Positions 19,424 to 27,085 of a stretch of DNA of 64,000 nt are shown here, in pieces. The notes beneath the pieces are model-generated. The model saw nothing but the letters and a program-made list of their open reading frames with translations. It did not search any database and had not been told where the DNA came from. Origin of the DNA: an uncultured Bacteroidales bacterium (GTDB lineage: Bacteria > Bacteroidota > Bacteroidia > Bacteroidales > Bacteroidaceae). Every line of letters begins with the position of its first letter. Positions within the stretch are counted from its first letter, which is position 1. The stretch spans positions 22,113-86,112 of the forward strand of contig CACZJU010000009.1 of NCBI GenBank assembly GCA_902781515.1, given 5' to 3'. The position numbers and the translations under genes are program-made.

Positions 19424-21620
19424 TGTTTGTTTGTTGTTTGGTTGATAAATTATGTTGATTAACTCTCTTTCCGTAATTGAACTTTATAGCGAAGGTGCCA
19501 TGCACCGTTGTTCCTGACGTATTGTTACCTAAGTGATAGGGATGCATCGTACGGTCAACGTAATTAAAGATATTGTCCACACCTAGCTCCAGCCTATAAG
19601 CCAGTTTCTTTCCCGTCTTCCCTAAGTCGTGAGTAGTGTTTATACGCCATATCTGATACTTCTTTCCATCACCATTGTTCTGATAAAAGCGCTTGCTACT
19701 GCCACGTGTCGATAAGTTAACACCAAATTTATAGCGTGAACAGAACGTGTGGGTATACATAGCCGAGGCGCTCCATTTATGGTGTGCTGTACCATCAATG
19801 ACCACATTGATCATCTTGTTCTTAGATACATCATAGAGATTAGCTTCAGTATCAAGATAGCTGTAAGCCGCCGTCAGAGTCAGGTCCTTTATTACCTTAT
19901 ATGATAACGTAACGTCCACGCCATAGGTTTGAGCATCGTCCATATTCTTATACATACGAGCCTGAACACTGCCGCTGCCATCGCCAAGATATGCTGTGGT
20001 TATGCCTGCGGGAATCTCACCGACGGAGACATTCGTCAGTGCTATCATATTGTCCAACCGATTCAGATACCCAGTGACAGATGCCGTAACCTTTCGACCA
20101 CGATACTCAACATTGGCAGAATAGTAGTTGCTGGTCTGAGGATTAAGGTTCCTGTTACCAATATTGAAGAACGTGCTACTACCCATCACATGCAAGTAAC
20201 GATAGTGCAACTCCTTGACTGTCGGAGTTTTGAAGCCCTGACTCCAACCGAGCCTAAAGCGGAAATCACCTGCCGAGAACATGGCACTGACCTTAGGAGT
20301 AAGGCGCACGCCAAAGTTTCTATTCCCGACCAGACGCAGACCGGCCGTAACGTTAAGCCATTTCAGTTTATCGAACTCATCCTGAACATACAGAGCTGTC
20401 GTCCAGTCGTCTGCCGTTCCAGTTTCCGTTCTATCAGGGGCATTAAGATAGTCGTACCTGTATTCCGCTCCAGCGTGCAGGGTATTCTCATAAGGCAGGT
20501 AGAATATTCCTTTCAGTTGTGTCATCACCCGCTGCTGGTCGCTCTGCAACTTACTCTGACCGGGCATCATAGGCACAGAATACCACGTACCATTCAAAGG
20601 ACCGTACTTCTCGCCCTTTAACAGCACGTTTTCGTATGTCTTTTCCGTATAGTCGTAGAAATAGGCATGTTTGTTCCAATCGACATCCAGCGCGAGATAG
20701 TTCTTTCGACTCGTATTTGAATCACCCTTCACTTTTCCATTTCCATTCCCCAAGTACAACTTTCCGCCCATCGATGCCGAAGCGTTATTGTAGCGGAGGT
20801 CATAAGTATATACATCGCAACTGGGGTGGTTGCCCTTCCTCGGACGACAAATGTGCTTTATATAGTAACTTCCTTCGGCATACATTTCAAGATTCTTTGA
20901 TGGCTGATAGGTCAGACGTTCTGCAAGTTGCCAGTTGCGAAACTCGTTCACCGTTTTGTTCTTACTATCTGTAAGAATCGTGCCTTCGGCAAATTCCCTT
21001 GCAGTATTTTGCCAACCATCGTTGCGCTGCATCTGGAATTTCGTTTGGCTTCCCACCTTTCTCAAATTGAAAGCGAAGGTATTGTGCTGGCGCAGGTCGT
21101 TGTGCGAGCCATATCGTGTGGTATTATCTAACAAGAAGCCCTTTTCCGTATGCTTTTTAGTGATAATGTTTATGACACCAGCCATAGCATCGCTTCCATA
21201 CAAGGCACTCTGCGCGCCCTTTACAATCTCTATGCGTTCTATATCGTGAGGGTCAATGAGTCCCAAGTCGTTCTCACCGCCCACATCGCCATGAATACGC
21301 TTGCCGTCGATAAGGATAAGAATGTAGTTATTACCGAGGCCGTTCAACTGCATCTGAGCACCCATATCGCCCTCTGCAAAGGCAAAGGATGCAGTAAGTC
21401 CACTTAATATCTCCTCTATGCTCTTGCCACCGAAACTGTCAAGCATTTTACGGCTGATGACCTCCGTCTGTACGGGCGCATTCTTCAACAGGTGCTGAGT
21501 ACCAGTACCTGTAACGACGACCTCCTGAATGGTGTCCGTGCGGAGTATCGTCTGTGCCATCAACGTGTGGGATATAACCATCATGGCCATCCCAATTGTC
21601 AGACTTAGTCTTCCTTTCAT
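19410..21620 (-). CDS. btuB: TonB-dependent receptor, cobalamin-riboswitch led (BtuB-like)
   Basis: 736 residues with a signal peptide ending HTLMAQ. The plug (about 28-165) has EVVVTGTGTQHLLKNAPVQT and KGAQSALYGSDAMAGVINII; the barrel ends in FAIKFNYGKRVNQH plus a short polar tail that overlaps cbiK. This is the first gene after the cobalamin riboswitch at 21664-21820, which argues strongly for cobalamin or another corrinoid as cargo. It is related to the second receptor at 16104 but clearly diverged. No BtuG- or BtuH-like partner was recognised; the CbiK-like lipoprotein takes the usual position of such a partner. Confidence 0.92.
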   Translation of the reverse strand: MKGRLSLTIGMAMMVISHTLMAQTILRTDTIQEVVVTGTGTQHLLKNAPVQTEVISRKMLDSFGGKSIEEILSGLTASFAFAEGDMGAQMQLNGLGNNYILILIDGKRIHGDVGGENDLGLIDPHDIERIEIVKGAQSALYGSDAMAGVINIITKKHTEKGFLLDNTTRYGSHNDLRQHNTFAFNLRKVGSQTKFQMQRNDGWQNTAREFAEGTILTDSKNKTVNEFRNWQLAERLTYQPSKNLEMYAEGSYYIKHICRPRKGNHPSCDVYTYDLRYNNASASMGGKLYLGNGNGKVKGDSNTSRKNYLALDVDWNKHAYFYDYTEKTYENVLLKGEKYGPLNGTWYSVPMMPGQSKLQSDQQRVMTQLKGIFYLPYENTLHAGAEYRYDYLNAPDRTETGTADDWTTALYVQDEFDKLKWLNVTAGLRLVGNRNFGVRLTPKVSAMFSAGDFRFRLGWSQGFKTPTVKELHYRYLHVMGSSTFFNIGNRNLNPQTSNYYSANVEYRGRKVTASVTGYLNRLDNMIALTNVSVGEIPAGITTAYLGDGSGSVQARMYKNMDDAQTYGVDVTLSYKVIKDLTLTAAYSYLDTEANLYDVSKNKMINVVIDGTAHHKWSASAMYTHTFCSRYKFGVNLSTRGSSKRFYQNNGDGKKYQIWRINTTHDLGKTGKKLAYRLELGVDNIFNYVDRTMHPYHLGNNTSGTTVHGTFAIKFNYGKRVNQHNLSTKQQTNNEED

Positions 21621-21663
21621 TATTTCCGCCCTCGCTTGTTCCTGAGCGTGCGTATATGTTAAA

Positions 21664-21820
21664 ACTTGGTAGGTCTTCTGGCTTTCCCCAGTCCGCTCAC
21701 CTTCCCGATTGCTCAGTGGCTTTTGTCGAGCAGACCCATTGACGGGGATTACAGCTGCAGGTACAGCCCCGGACTTTCACCGGATTCCCTTACACCGAAG
21801 TACCCTTTATAGGCACCCAG
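21664..21820 (-). ncRNA. cobalamin riboswitch
   Basis: Read on the minus strand, the segment has the hallmarks of the adenosylcobalamin aptamer in order: GGGAATCCGGTGAAAGTCC, GGGGCTGTACCTGCAGCTGT, AATCCCCGTC, GCCACTG, GGGAAGG and the B12 box AGCCAGAAGACCTACC near the 3' end. About 45 nt separate it from the btuB ATG. High cobalamin should shut off the receptor/CbiK unit. Transcription would begin just upstream, about 6 nt past the TATCTTTG box at 21838-21845. Confidence 0.96.
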
Positions 21821-21837
21821 TTGCCAAGATTTGCTCG

Positions 21838-21897
21838 CAAAGATAAGAAATAATTATCAATTATCAATTATCAATTATCAATTATTTCTTACCTTTG
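21838..21897. promoter_or_regulatory. divergent promoter pair around a heptamer array
   Basis: CAAAGATA (21838-21845, minus-strand -7 box of the riboswitch transcript) and TACCTTTG (21890-21897, plus-strand -7 box of cbiA) face outward. Between them lies a near-symmetrical stretch, GAAATAATT, then four to five AATTATC units (about 21852-21885), then AATTATTTC. Neither promoter has a TTTG -33 box; the array takes its place. Confidence 0.75.
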
Positions 21898-21902
21898 CGC
21901 TG

Positions 21903-22556
21903 ATGAAAGCACAATTCCTCATAGCAGCACCGCATAGCGGCTCAGGAAAGACTACCATAGCACGTGGTCTAATGGCTTTGTATCGGGAACACGGCTACAG
22001 GGTTCAACCATTCAAGTGTGGACCGGACTATATTGATACGAAGTTCCACGAACGGGTATGCGGAAGGCCCAGTGTAAACCTCGACTCTTTCTTCGCCTCT
22101 GAAGAACATCTGCATGAGTTGTTCACTCATTATACAGCTGGAGCCGATATTGCCATTGTGGAGGGAATGATGGGGTTGTTCGACGGTTACGACCGCGACC
22201 GAGGTTCTTCATCAGAGATTGCAAGAATCCTTGGATTGCCTATAGTGCTTGTTGTTGATGCCCGTTCTGCGGCTTATAGTATGGCTGCCTTGCTGCAAGG
22301 CTTCATCAACTTCCGTCCCGACCTTACATACGCAGGCGTAATTTTTAATAAGGTAAGCTCGCAGCGGCATTTCGATATGTTGCAACAAGTGTGCGACGAT
22401 TTACATATCGAGTGCTTAGGCTATCTGCCCAAGGATGCTTCGCTTGAACAGGGGTCACGATATCTTGGACTCGACTTCTCGGAACAAACCGAGAATAATG
22501 AACTGATAAAACTATTGGAGGAACACGTCAAATGGCAGAGAATTTTAGAACTTTAA
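21903..22556 (+). CDS. cbiA: cobyrinate a,c-diamide synthase, N-terminal (ATPase) part
   Basis: 217 residues forming the P-loop half of CbiA/CobB. PHSGSGKTTIARG (residues 8-20) is the Walker A motif, followed by PFKCGPDYIDTKFH, AIVEGMMGLFDGYD and IVLVVDARSAAYSMAALLQG. In intact CbiA this half is joined to a glutaminase domain, which here is a separate ORF overlapping by 25 nt in another frame. The ATG at 21903 follows TACCTTTG by 5 nt, so the mRNA is probably leaderless; an upstream TTG would translate the heptamer array. The enzyme amidates the a and c side chains of cobyrinate with glutamine and ATP. Either a frameshift or a true split into subunits would explain the break. Confidence 0.9.
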   Translation: MKAQFLIAAPHSGSGKTTIARGLMALYREHGYRVQPFKCGPDYIDTKFHERVCGRPSVNLDSFFASEEHLHELFTHYTAGADIAIVEGMMGLFDGYDRDRGSSSEIARILGLPIVLVVDARSAAYSMAALLQGFINFRPDLTYAGVIFNKVSSQRHFDMLQQVCDDLHIECLGYLPKDASLEQGSRYLGLDFSEQTENNELIKLLEEHVKWQRILEL

Positions 22557-23179
22557 TAGCACGAAATGCCGAATCGTTTTCTTTCCTCTATCAGGAAACC
22601 ATCGACCGCCTTGCATCTCTCGGTCCCGTTGATTTCTTCAACCCAGAAGACTTTAATTATCAATTGTCCGCTCGGCCCATAGGGACGCTTTCAGAGCTAA
22701 GCGGGGAAAGAATTGTCAATTATCAATTGTTATATCTTCCAGGAGGGTATCCTGAGAAGCATCTTGAGGCATTGGTGAAGAACGAAGCATGTCGTTTGGC
22801 TATTAAGGACTTTGCCGAGCGTGGAGGTCGAATCATTGCCGAGTGCGGCGGCATGATGTACTTGTGCCAAAGTATTGTTACTGACGATGGTGAGTACCCC
22901 ATGTGTGGTGTATTCCCTTATAAGATTACGGCTCGTAAGGCAGACCGCAAACTTTCGTTAGGTTATCGTAAGTTCACATTGGACGGAAGAGAATATCGCG
23001 GACACGAATTTCACTATACCCAATTCTTAGGCGAAGTGCCACCATCAATCGTACAGGTATATAACGCAAAAGGGGAGGCCGTAGCCACCCCTGTGCTTAG
23101 ATACAAAAACGTATTGGCGAGCTACACTCACCTCTACGATTTCTATTGCCAGTCGGGAACGCCGCTGCCACTTGGATAG
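22532..23179 (+). CDS. cbiA: cobyrinate a,c-diamide synthase, C-terminal glutaminase part
   Basis: 215 residues making up the class I-like glutamine amidotransferase half of CbiA. It opens with the conserved IARNAESFSFLYQETIDRL and has LLYLPGGYPEKHLEAL, the nucleophile Cys in AECGGMMYLC (about residue 105) and the His in GHEFHYTQF (about 156). The ATG at 22532 lies inside the N-terminal ORF and has GGAGG 9-10 nt upstream, so independent translation is possible. Residues about 43-66 contain two NYQL units encoded by AATTATCAATTGTC repeats, an expansion not typical of the family. The 3' end overlaps the convergent FKBP gene by 37 nt. Confidence 0.9.
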   Translation: MAENFRTLIARNAESFSFLYQETIDRLASLGPVDFFNPEDFNYQLSARPIGTLSELSGERIVNYQLLYLPGGYPEKHLEALVKNEACRLAIKDFAERGGRIIAECGGMMYLCQSIVTDDGEYPMCGVFPYKITARKADRKLSLGYRKFTLDGREYRGHEFHYTQFLGEVPPSIVQVYNAKGEAVATPVLRYKNVLASYTHLYDFYCQSGTPLPLG

Positions 23180-23799
23180 ACGGCAGCCATGTGTATGTGG
23201 AACAGCAACGTGCTGTAGCCGGGTATTGTGCCGTGGGCGGTGGTTCCGTATGCCAACTGATATGGGATGTACACCAGCCAGTTGTCGCCTGCCACCATAT
23301 ACTGCAGCGCAGTGTGAAAACCATCTACGAAGAGCGACACTGCCGACAGACGCGGTAAAGCCTTCTCTGGGTCGAAAGGTCCATAGTAGCTCTGGTCGAA
23401 GACCTCCTGCATCACAGAGTCCACCAGTTGTTCGTTGTCGTCATTGACTTTATAAGTTGTAGGCATAAGCCAACCGCGATAACTGATTCTTATGGTGTCG
23501 TTCCACTTAGGACTGACAGGATTGGCAAGAGTGGCATCCTGACTGATGATATGCACGCAAATGCTATCTGTAACGCTTCCTGAATTGTAGCTTTGAGACT
23601 GTTGAAGGCTTTTCAGCATGAGCCATTTCCCATCGGCATTCTTCCGTGCCGAATCTGCTATCTGTTCATACCAGGCAGCATTACGAGCCGGCCAGTTATA
23701 GTAAGGGTCGTACTCCTGTTCTTCTTCAGAGCAGGAAGCCAGACATGCCAAGCCAACTAGACATACTAGACAAACTAGGTATTCTAGGTACTTCTTCAT
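23143..23799 (-). CDS. FKBP-type peptidyl-prolyl isomerase lipoprotein
   Basis: 218 residues. MKKYLEYLVCLVCLVGLACLASC is the lipoprotein signal (trimmed to its end, CLASC, with lipid Cys23), followed by SEEEQEY, an acidic stretch typical of surface or outer-membrane lipoproteins. The C-terminal FKBP domain (about 100-215) is seen from WNDTIRISYRGWL, VDGFHTALQYMVAGDNWLVY and IPYQLAYGTTAHGTIPGYST. The signal sequence is built from CTAGTTTGTCTAGTATG-like tandem units, so its hydrophobic core is repeat-derived. The ATG overlaps the stop of glycyl-tRNA synthetase (ATGA), so the two are cotranscribed. Likely role: folding of envelope proteins. Confidence 0.9.
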   Translation of the reverse strand: MKKYLEYLVCLVCLVGLACLASCSEEEQEYDPYYNWPARNAAWYEQIADSARKNADGKWLMLKSLQQSQSYNSGSVTDSICVHIISQDATLANPVSPKWNDTIRISYRGWLMPTTYKVNDDNEQLVDSVMQEVFDQSYYGPFDPEKALPRLSAVSLFVDGFHTALQYMVAGDNWLVYIPYQLAYGTTAHGTIPGYSTLLFHIHMAAVYPSGSGVPDWQ

Positions 23800-25343
23800 C
23801 AGATGAGTTTCTTTAGGAGACTGGTGATGCTAACCTTATCCTCGATGATAGAACGCAGGTCGGCAATGTTTACGCGATGCTGTTCCATTGTGTCGCGGTC
23901 ACGCAGCGTAACGGTGTTGTCCACCATTGTCTGCTGGTCCACGGTCACGCAGTAGGGACAACCGATAGCATCCATACGACGATAACGCTTACCTATCTGG
24001 TCCTTCTCTTCGTACTTGCAGTTGAAGTGGAAGCGCAGGTCCTTGATGATTTCCTGTGCCTTCTCGGGCATTCCGTCCTTCTTCGTGAGGGGGAATACAG
24101 CGAGCTTCACAGGAGCAAGGGCTGCAGGCAGACGAAGAACCACACGTGTCTCACCATTCTCCAGTTGCTCCTCGCAGTAGCTATGACACATCACGCTCAA
24201 GAACATACGGTCAACGCCGATGGAGGTCTCGATGACGAACGGAGTGTAGCTCTCATTAGTCTCGGGGTCGAAGTACTCTATCTTCTTGCCACTGTACTTG
24301 GCATGTTGACTGAGGTCGAAGTTTGTACGAGAATGAATGCCTTCTACCTCCTTGAAGCCGAAGGGCATGTGGAACTCGATATCCGTAGCAGCATTGGCGT
24401 AGTGTGCCAGTTTGTCGTGGTCGTGGAAACGATAGTTCTCTGCACCGAAGCCCAAAGCCTGATGCCAAGCCATACGAGTCTGCTTCCACTTCGAGAACCA
24501 TTCCAGCTCAGTGCCGGGCTTTACGAAGAACTGCATCTCCATCTGCTCGAACTCGCGCATACGGAAGATGAACTGACGGGCAACAATTTCGTTACGGAAG
24601 GCCTTACCAATCTGTGCGATACCGAAGGGCAGCTTCATGCGGCCTGTCTTCTGCACATTCAGGTAGTTCACGAAGATACCCTGTGCCGTTTCAGGACGCA
24701 GATAAATGGTGCTGGCACCTTCTGCTGTGCTGCCGACCTCAGTCTTAAACATCAGGTTGAACTGACGTACTTCTGTCCAGTTACGTGTACCGCTAATGGG
24801 GCATACGATTTCCTCATCGAGGATAATCTGTCGCAACTCCTCAAGATTATTGTCGTTCAGAGCCTTCGAGAAACGCTCGTGCAGAGCATCGCGCTTCTGC
24901 TGATACTCCATCACGCGGGCATTGGTCGAGCGGAACTGAGCCTCGTCAAAGCTGTCACCAAAACGCTTGGCAGCCTTATCCACCTCCTTCTGAATCTTCT
25001 CGTCGTACTTTGCCAACTGGTCCTCAATCAGCACATCAGCACGATAGCGCTTCTTTGAATCGCGGTTGTCAATGAGAGGGTCGTTGAAAGCATCAACATG
25101 ACCAGATGCCTTCCATGTTGTGGGGTGCATGAAGATGGCAGCATCTATGCCCACGATATTCTCGTGCAGCAACACCATCGACTGCCACCAATACTGCTTT
25201 ATGTTATTCTTCAGTTCCACACCGTTCTGTCCGTAGTCATATACTGCGCCCAGTCCGTCATAGATATCACTTGAGGGGAACACGAAACCATATTCCTTGC
25301 AGTGTGCAACTATCTTCTTAAAAACGTCTTCTTGTTGTGCCAT
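23799..25343 (-). CDS. glyS: glycine--tRNA ligase (dimeric class II type)
   Basis: 514 residues, the size of the single-chain alpha2 bacterial/eukaryotic-type enzyme rather than the GlyQ/GlyS tetramer. It starts with the typical KKIVAHCKEYGFVFPSSDIY and GAVYDYGQNGVELKNNIK. The class II core holds YLRPETAQGIFVNY, AFRNEIVARQFIFRMREFEQ (motif 2) and FVIETSIGVDRMFLSV (motif 3); an anticodon-binding domain closes the protein (about 400-514). It charges tRNA-Gly. A strong promoter (TTTG-20-TATCTTTG) lies at 25382-25413. The FKBP lipoprotein follows in the same transcript. Confidence 0.97.
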   Translation of the reverse strand: MAQQEDVFKKIVAHCKEYGFVFPSSDIYDGLGAVYDYGQNGVELKNNIKQYWWQSMVLLHENIVGIDAAIFMHPTTWKASGHVDAFNDPLIDNRDSKKRYRADVLIEDQLAKYDEKIQKEVDKAAKRFGDSFDEAQFRSTNARVMEYQQKRDALHERFSKALNDNNLEELRQIILDEEIVCPISGTRNWTEVRQFNLMFKTEVGSTAEGASTIYLRPETAQGIFVNYLNVQKTGRMKLPFGIAQIGKAFRNEIVARQFIFRMREFEQMEMQFFVKPGTELEWFSKWKQTRMAWHQALGFGAENYRFHDHDKLAHYANAATDIEFHMPFGFKEVEGIHSRTNFDLSQHAKYSGKKIEYFDPETNESYTPFVIETSIGVDRMFLSVMCHSYCEEQLENGETRVVLRLPAALAPVKLAVFPLTKKDGMPEKAQEIIKDLRFHFNCKYEEKDQIGKRYRRMDAIGCPYCVTVDQQTMVDNTVTLRDRDTMEQHRVNIADLRSIIEDKVSITSLLKKLI

Positions 25344-25381
25344 AATACCTTTATATATTTAATTTTACTACTTTCGGGCGA

Positions 25382-25540
25382 CAAAGATAGTGCAAATTGA
25401 GCGAAAAGTCAAATTTATTTGAACATTTCCGAGATGCAGCCTATCTTCTTGCTCCGTTTCACTACGCAAGCGCTTCGCGATTACGAGACTACGTAGTAGG
25501 CTCAGAGATACGATTAAGTGAGCACAAAACCAAAATAAAA
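25382..25540 (-). promoter_or_regulatory. glyS promoter within a repeated promoter-hairpin element
   Basis: Minus strand TTTG (25410-25413), 20-bp spacer, TATCTTTG (25382-25389). Upstream sequence, including GCAGCCTATCTTC and GATACGATTAAGTGAGCA, matches the element before cbiJD at 1570-1690. The middle of the hairpin is replaced here by about 45 bp (25450-25500). Confidence 0.75.
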
Positions 25541-25915
25541 TCGAATATTACTATCGCTCCGTGCGAAGCATTACTATCCCTACCTCCACAAGGTCTAGAC
25601 CTTATTGCCATAAGGCCTGCGTCTTCTTGCCGTAAGACCTAGGTCTTGTAAATGCTGTCATTAACCCTAAAAAAACTTGTCTTCATATAAACCCTAACAA
25701 ACTATTTTCAGGCAAAACAGATAAATATTATCTCTGTCCACAAGTTAATATTACCTGTGTGCATAGGTTAATATTACCTGTGTGCATAGGTTAATATAAC
25801 TTACCTGTATAGGTTCTAGTACTTGTTTCGATATGTACTACTACCTGTAGCAATAAGGACTAGTACCTTGTGATTATCCTGTCAGTGTCTCACTCTCTAA
25901 TCATGTAAACGTTAA
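25541..25915. repeat. gene-free repeat block between glyS and the transglutaminase gene
   Basis: With the promoter element, this makes a stretch of about 570 bp without a gene. It holds GAAGCATTACTATC units, the perfect palindrome AAGACCTAGGTCTT (25634-25647) with TTAACCCT nearby, a three-unit array of 23-bp GGTTAATATTACCTGTGTGC-type repeats (about 25742-25803), and scattered ACCTGT/CTAGTAC words. A similar block is at 63671-64000. No ORF with coding character is seen. Confidence 0.7.
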
Positions 25916-25916
25916 A

Positions 25917-26894
25917 TCAGATTTTCTTGGCGGAAATCTTTTGGTTTATCTTTATTTCTGCATAGGTGTCATACCAAAACCAATAGGAGTATTTCTGTAG
26001 TAGATTAATATCTCTCGAACCGCAACCAGAGGTATTATAAGTCATTGCAACTCCCTTTTGAACAACTGCCATATTTTTGTGGTTGTATCTGCCGAAATAA
26101 TTGCCATGTGGATTGCTGTTCTTAAAAGTTACATCTACAGGAACCCAGCCAAAATCCTGTATGTAGAACTCGGCCCATATATGTGTATCATTAGGCATGA
26201 TTGCTATGACATGCCGTGCAGGAATGTCTTTCGCCCTCAGGAGTGAGATATAAATAGATGAAAGGTTACCACAGTCGCCACCGCCTGCATCTAATATTTT
26301 TGACAACGGGTGAATCCCTGTGTATGGATTTAGGTATTTATAATTGCTAGCTATATACTCATAGCATTTCTCCGCATAAGCTAGCAGATTGTTGTTACAT
26401 TCGGCAAGAATCTGATTCGAGAGGACTTGTATCGTTTTATTCTTCGGCACTACAATATTGCCGCTCCGCTTCGTATTGTCCTTGTAATCCCGCGATGTGG
26501 TGTCATAAGCAGGCATCTCTTTCCAACTGCCGTCATCGTTTTTCAGTGGTGAGAAATCAATGGAAATGGTTTTAGGAGACAATGTGAAGGTATAGGCTAC
26601 GCTGAAATTTTGACTGACAGCCCTAAGTTGATTGCCATACAAGTCAAATTCAAGGTACTGATTCTGATTCTCCTCAATAGTCCTCAACTTCCATTTGCCG
26701 TAGGATGAATAGTTGAGATCTATCACTTCCTGATACTCGTTCGTTTGTGGGCATGGCGCTACAAGAACAAACTTATTAAAAGCCGTCTGACTGCTTCTTG
26801 AGATATTAAATACATTGCTATAATGGTCATATTCTTGCGCGAACAGAATAATATGGCAACAGCACAGGAATATGATAATTTGAACCCTTTTCAT
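25917..26894 (-). CDS. secreted transglutaminase-like cysteine protein
   Basis: 325 residues from the ATG at 26894, with signal peptide MKRVQIIIFLCCCHIILFAQ. A transglutaminase-core domain lies at about 170-290. The catalytic Cys is in GGGDCGNLSSIYISLLRAKD (about residue 205), the His in IMPNDTHIWAEFY and the Asp in WVPVDVTFK, a complete Cys-His-Asp triad. In Bacteroidales such proteins often cleave or rearrange peptide bonds outside the cytoplasm; the substrate here is unknown. A tiny secreted protein is encoded 11 nt upstream on the same strand and is probably cotranscribed. A+T content is higher than in neighbouring genes. Confidence 0.85.
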   Translation of the reverse strand: MKRVQIIIFLCCCHIILFAQEYDHYSNVFNISRSSQTAFNKFVLVAPCPQTNEYQEVIDLNYSSYGKWKLRTIEENQNQYLEFDLYGNQLRAVSQNFSVAYTFTLSPKTISIDFSPLKNDDGSWKEMPAYDTTSRDYKDNTKRSGNIVVPKNKTIQVLSNQILAECNNNLLAYAEKCYEYIASNYKYLNPYTGIHPLSKILDAGGGDCGNLSSIYISLLRAKDIPARHVIAIMPNDTHIWAEFYIQDFGWVPVDVTFKNSNPHGNYFGRYNHKNMAVVQKGVAMTYNTSGCGSRDINLLQKYSYWFWYDTYAEIKINQKISAKKI

Positions 26895-26905
26895 ATTACG
26901 CAAGT

Positions 26906-27085
26906 TCAAGCGATTACTTCTTTTTGCCGCGATATGAAGATTATCATATCATCACTTAGCGCTTTTGGAAGAGTCTTAAGCTGTTTTTCATCAACATTAA
27001 AGGGGATTCCATTTAGCGAAAGAATTTGTGCATTAATGCGTAATGCAAATGTACACATTATTAAAAATGGTAATATCTTTTTCAT
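26906..27085 (-). CDS. small secreted protein (59 aa), unrecognised
   Basis: A short reading frame with a convincing signal peptide, MKKILPFLIMCTFALRINAQ, and a mature part of about 39 residues (ILSLNGIPFNVDEKQLKTLP and onward, ending RQKEVIA). It lies 11 nt upstream of the transglutaminase-like gene on the same strand, with similar composition. No family is recognised. The mature part is rich in Leu, Lys and Asp and has no Cys. It could be a partner or substrate of the transglutaminase-like protein, or the remains of a longer gene. Confidence 0.6.
   Translation of the reverse strand: MKKILPFLIMCTFALRINAQILSLNGIPFNVDEKQLKTLPKALSDDMIIFISRQKEVIA

Noticed and set aside
21831-21902. N-terminal extension of the CbiA ATPase part
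   Set aside because: The extra residues come from the AATTATC array and lie upstream of the likely transcript start.
23877-25058. 393-codon frame opposite glyS
   Set aside because: It is antisense to the synthetase and has low complexity without motifs.
25742-25803. Possible CRISPR array
   Set aside because: The 23-bp units follow each other directly with no unique spacers, and no cas gene is nearby.
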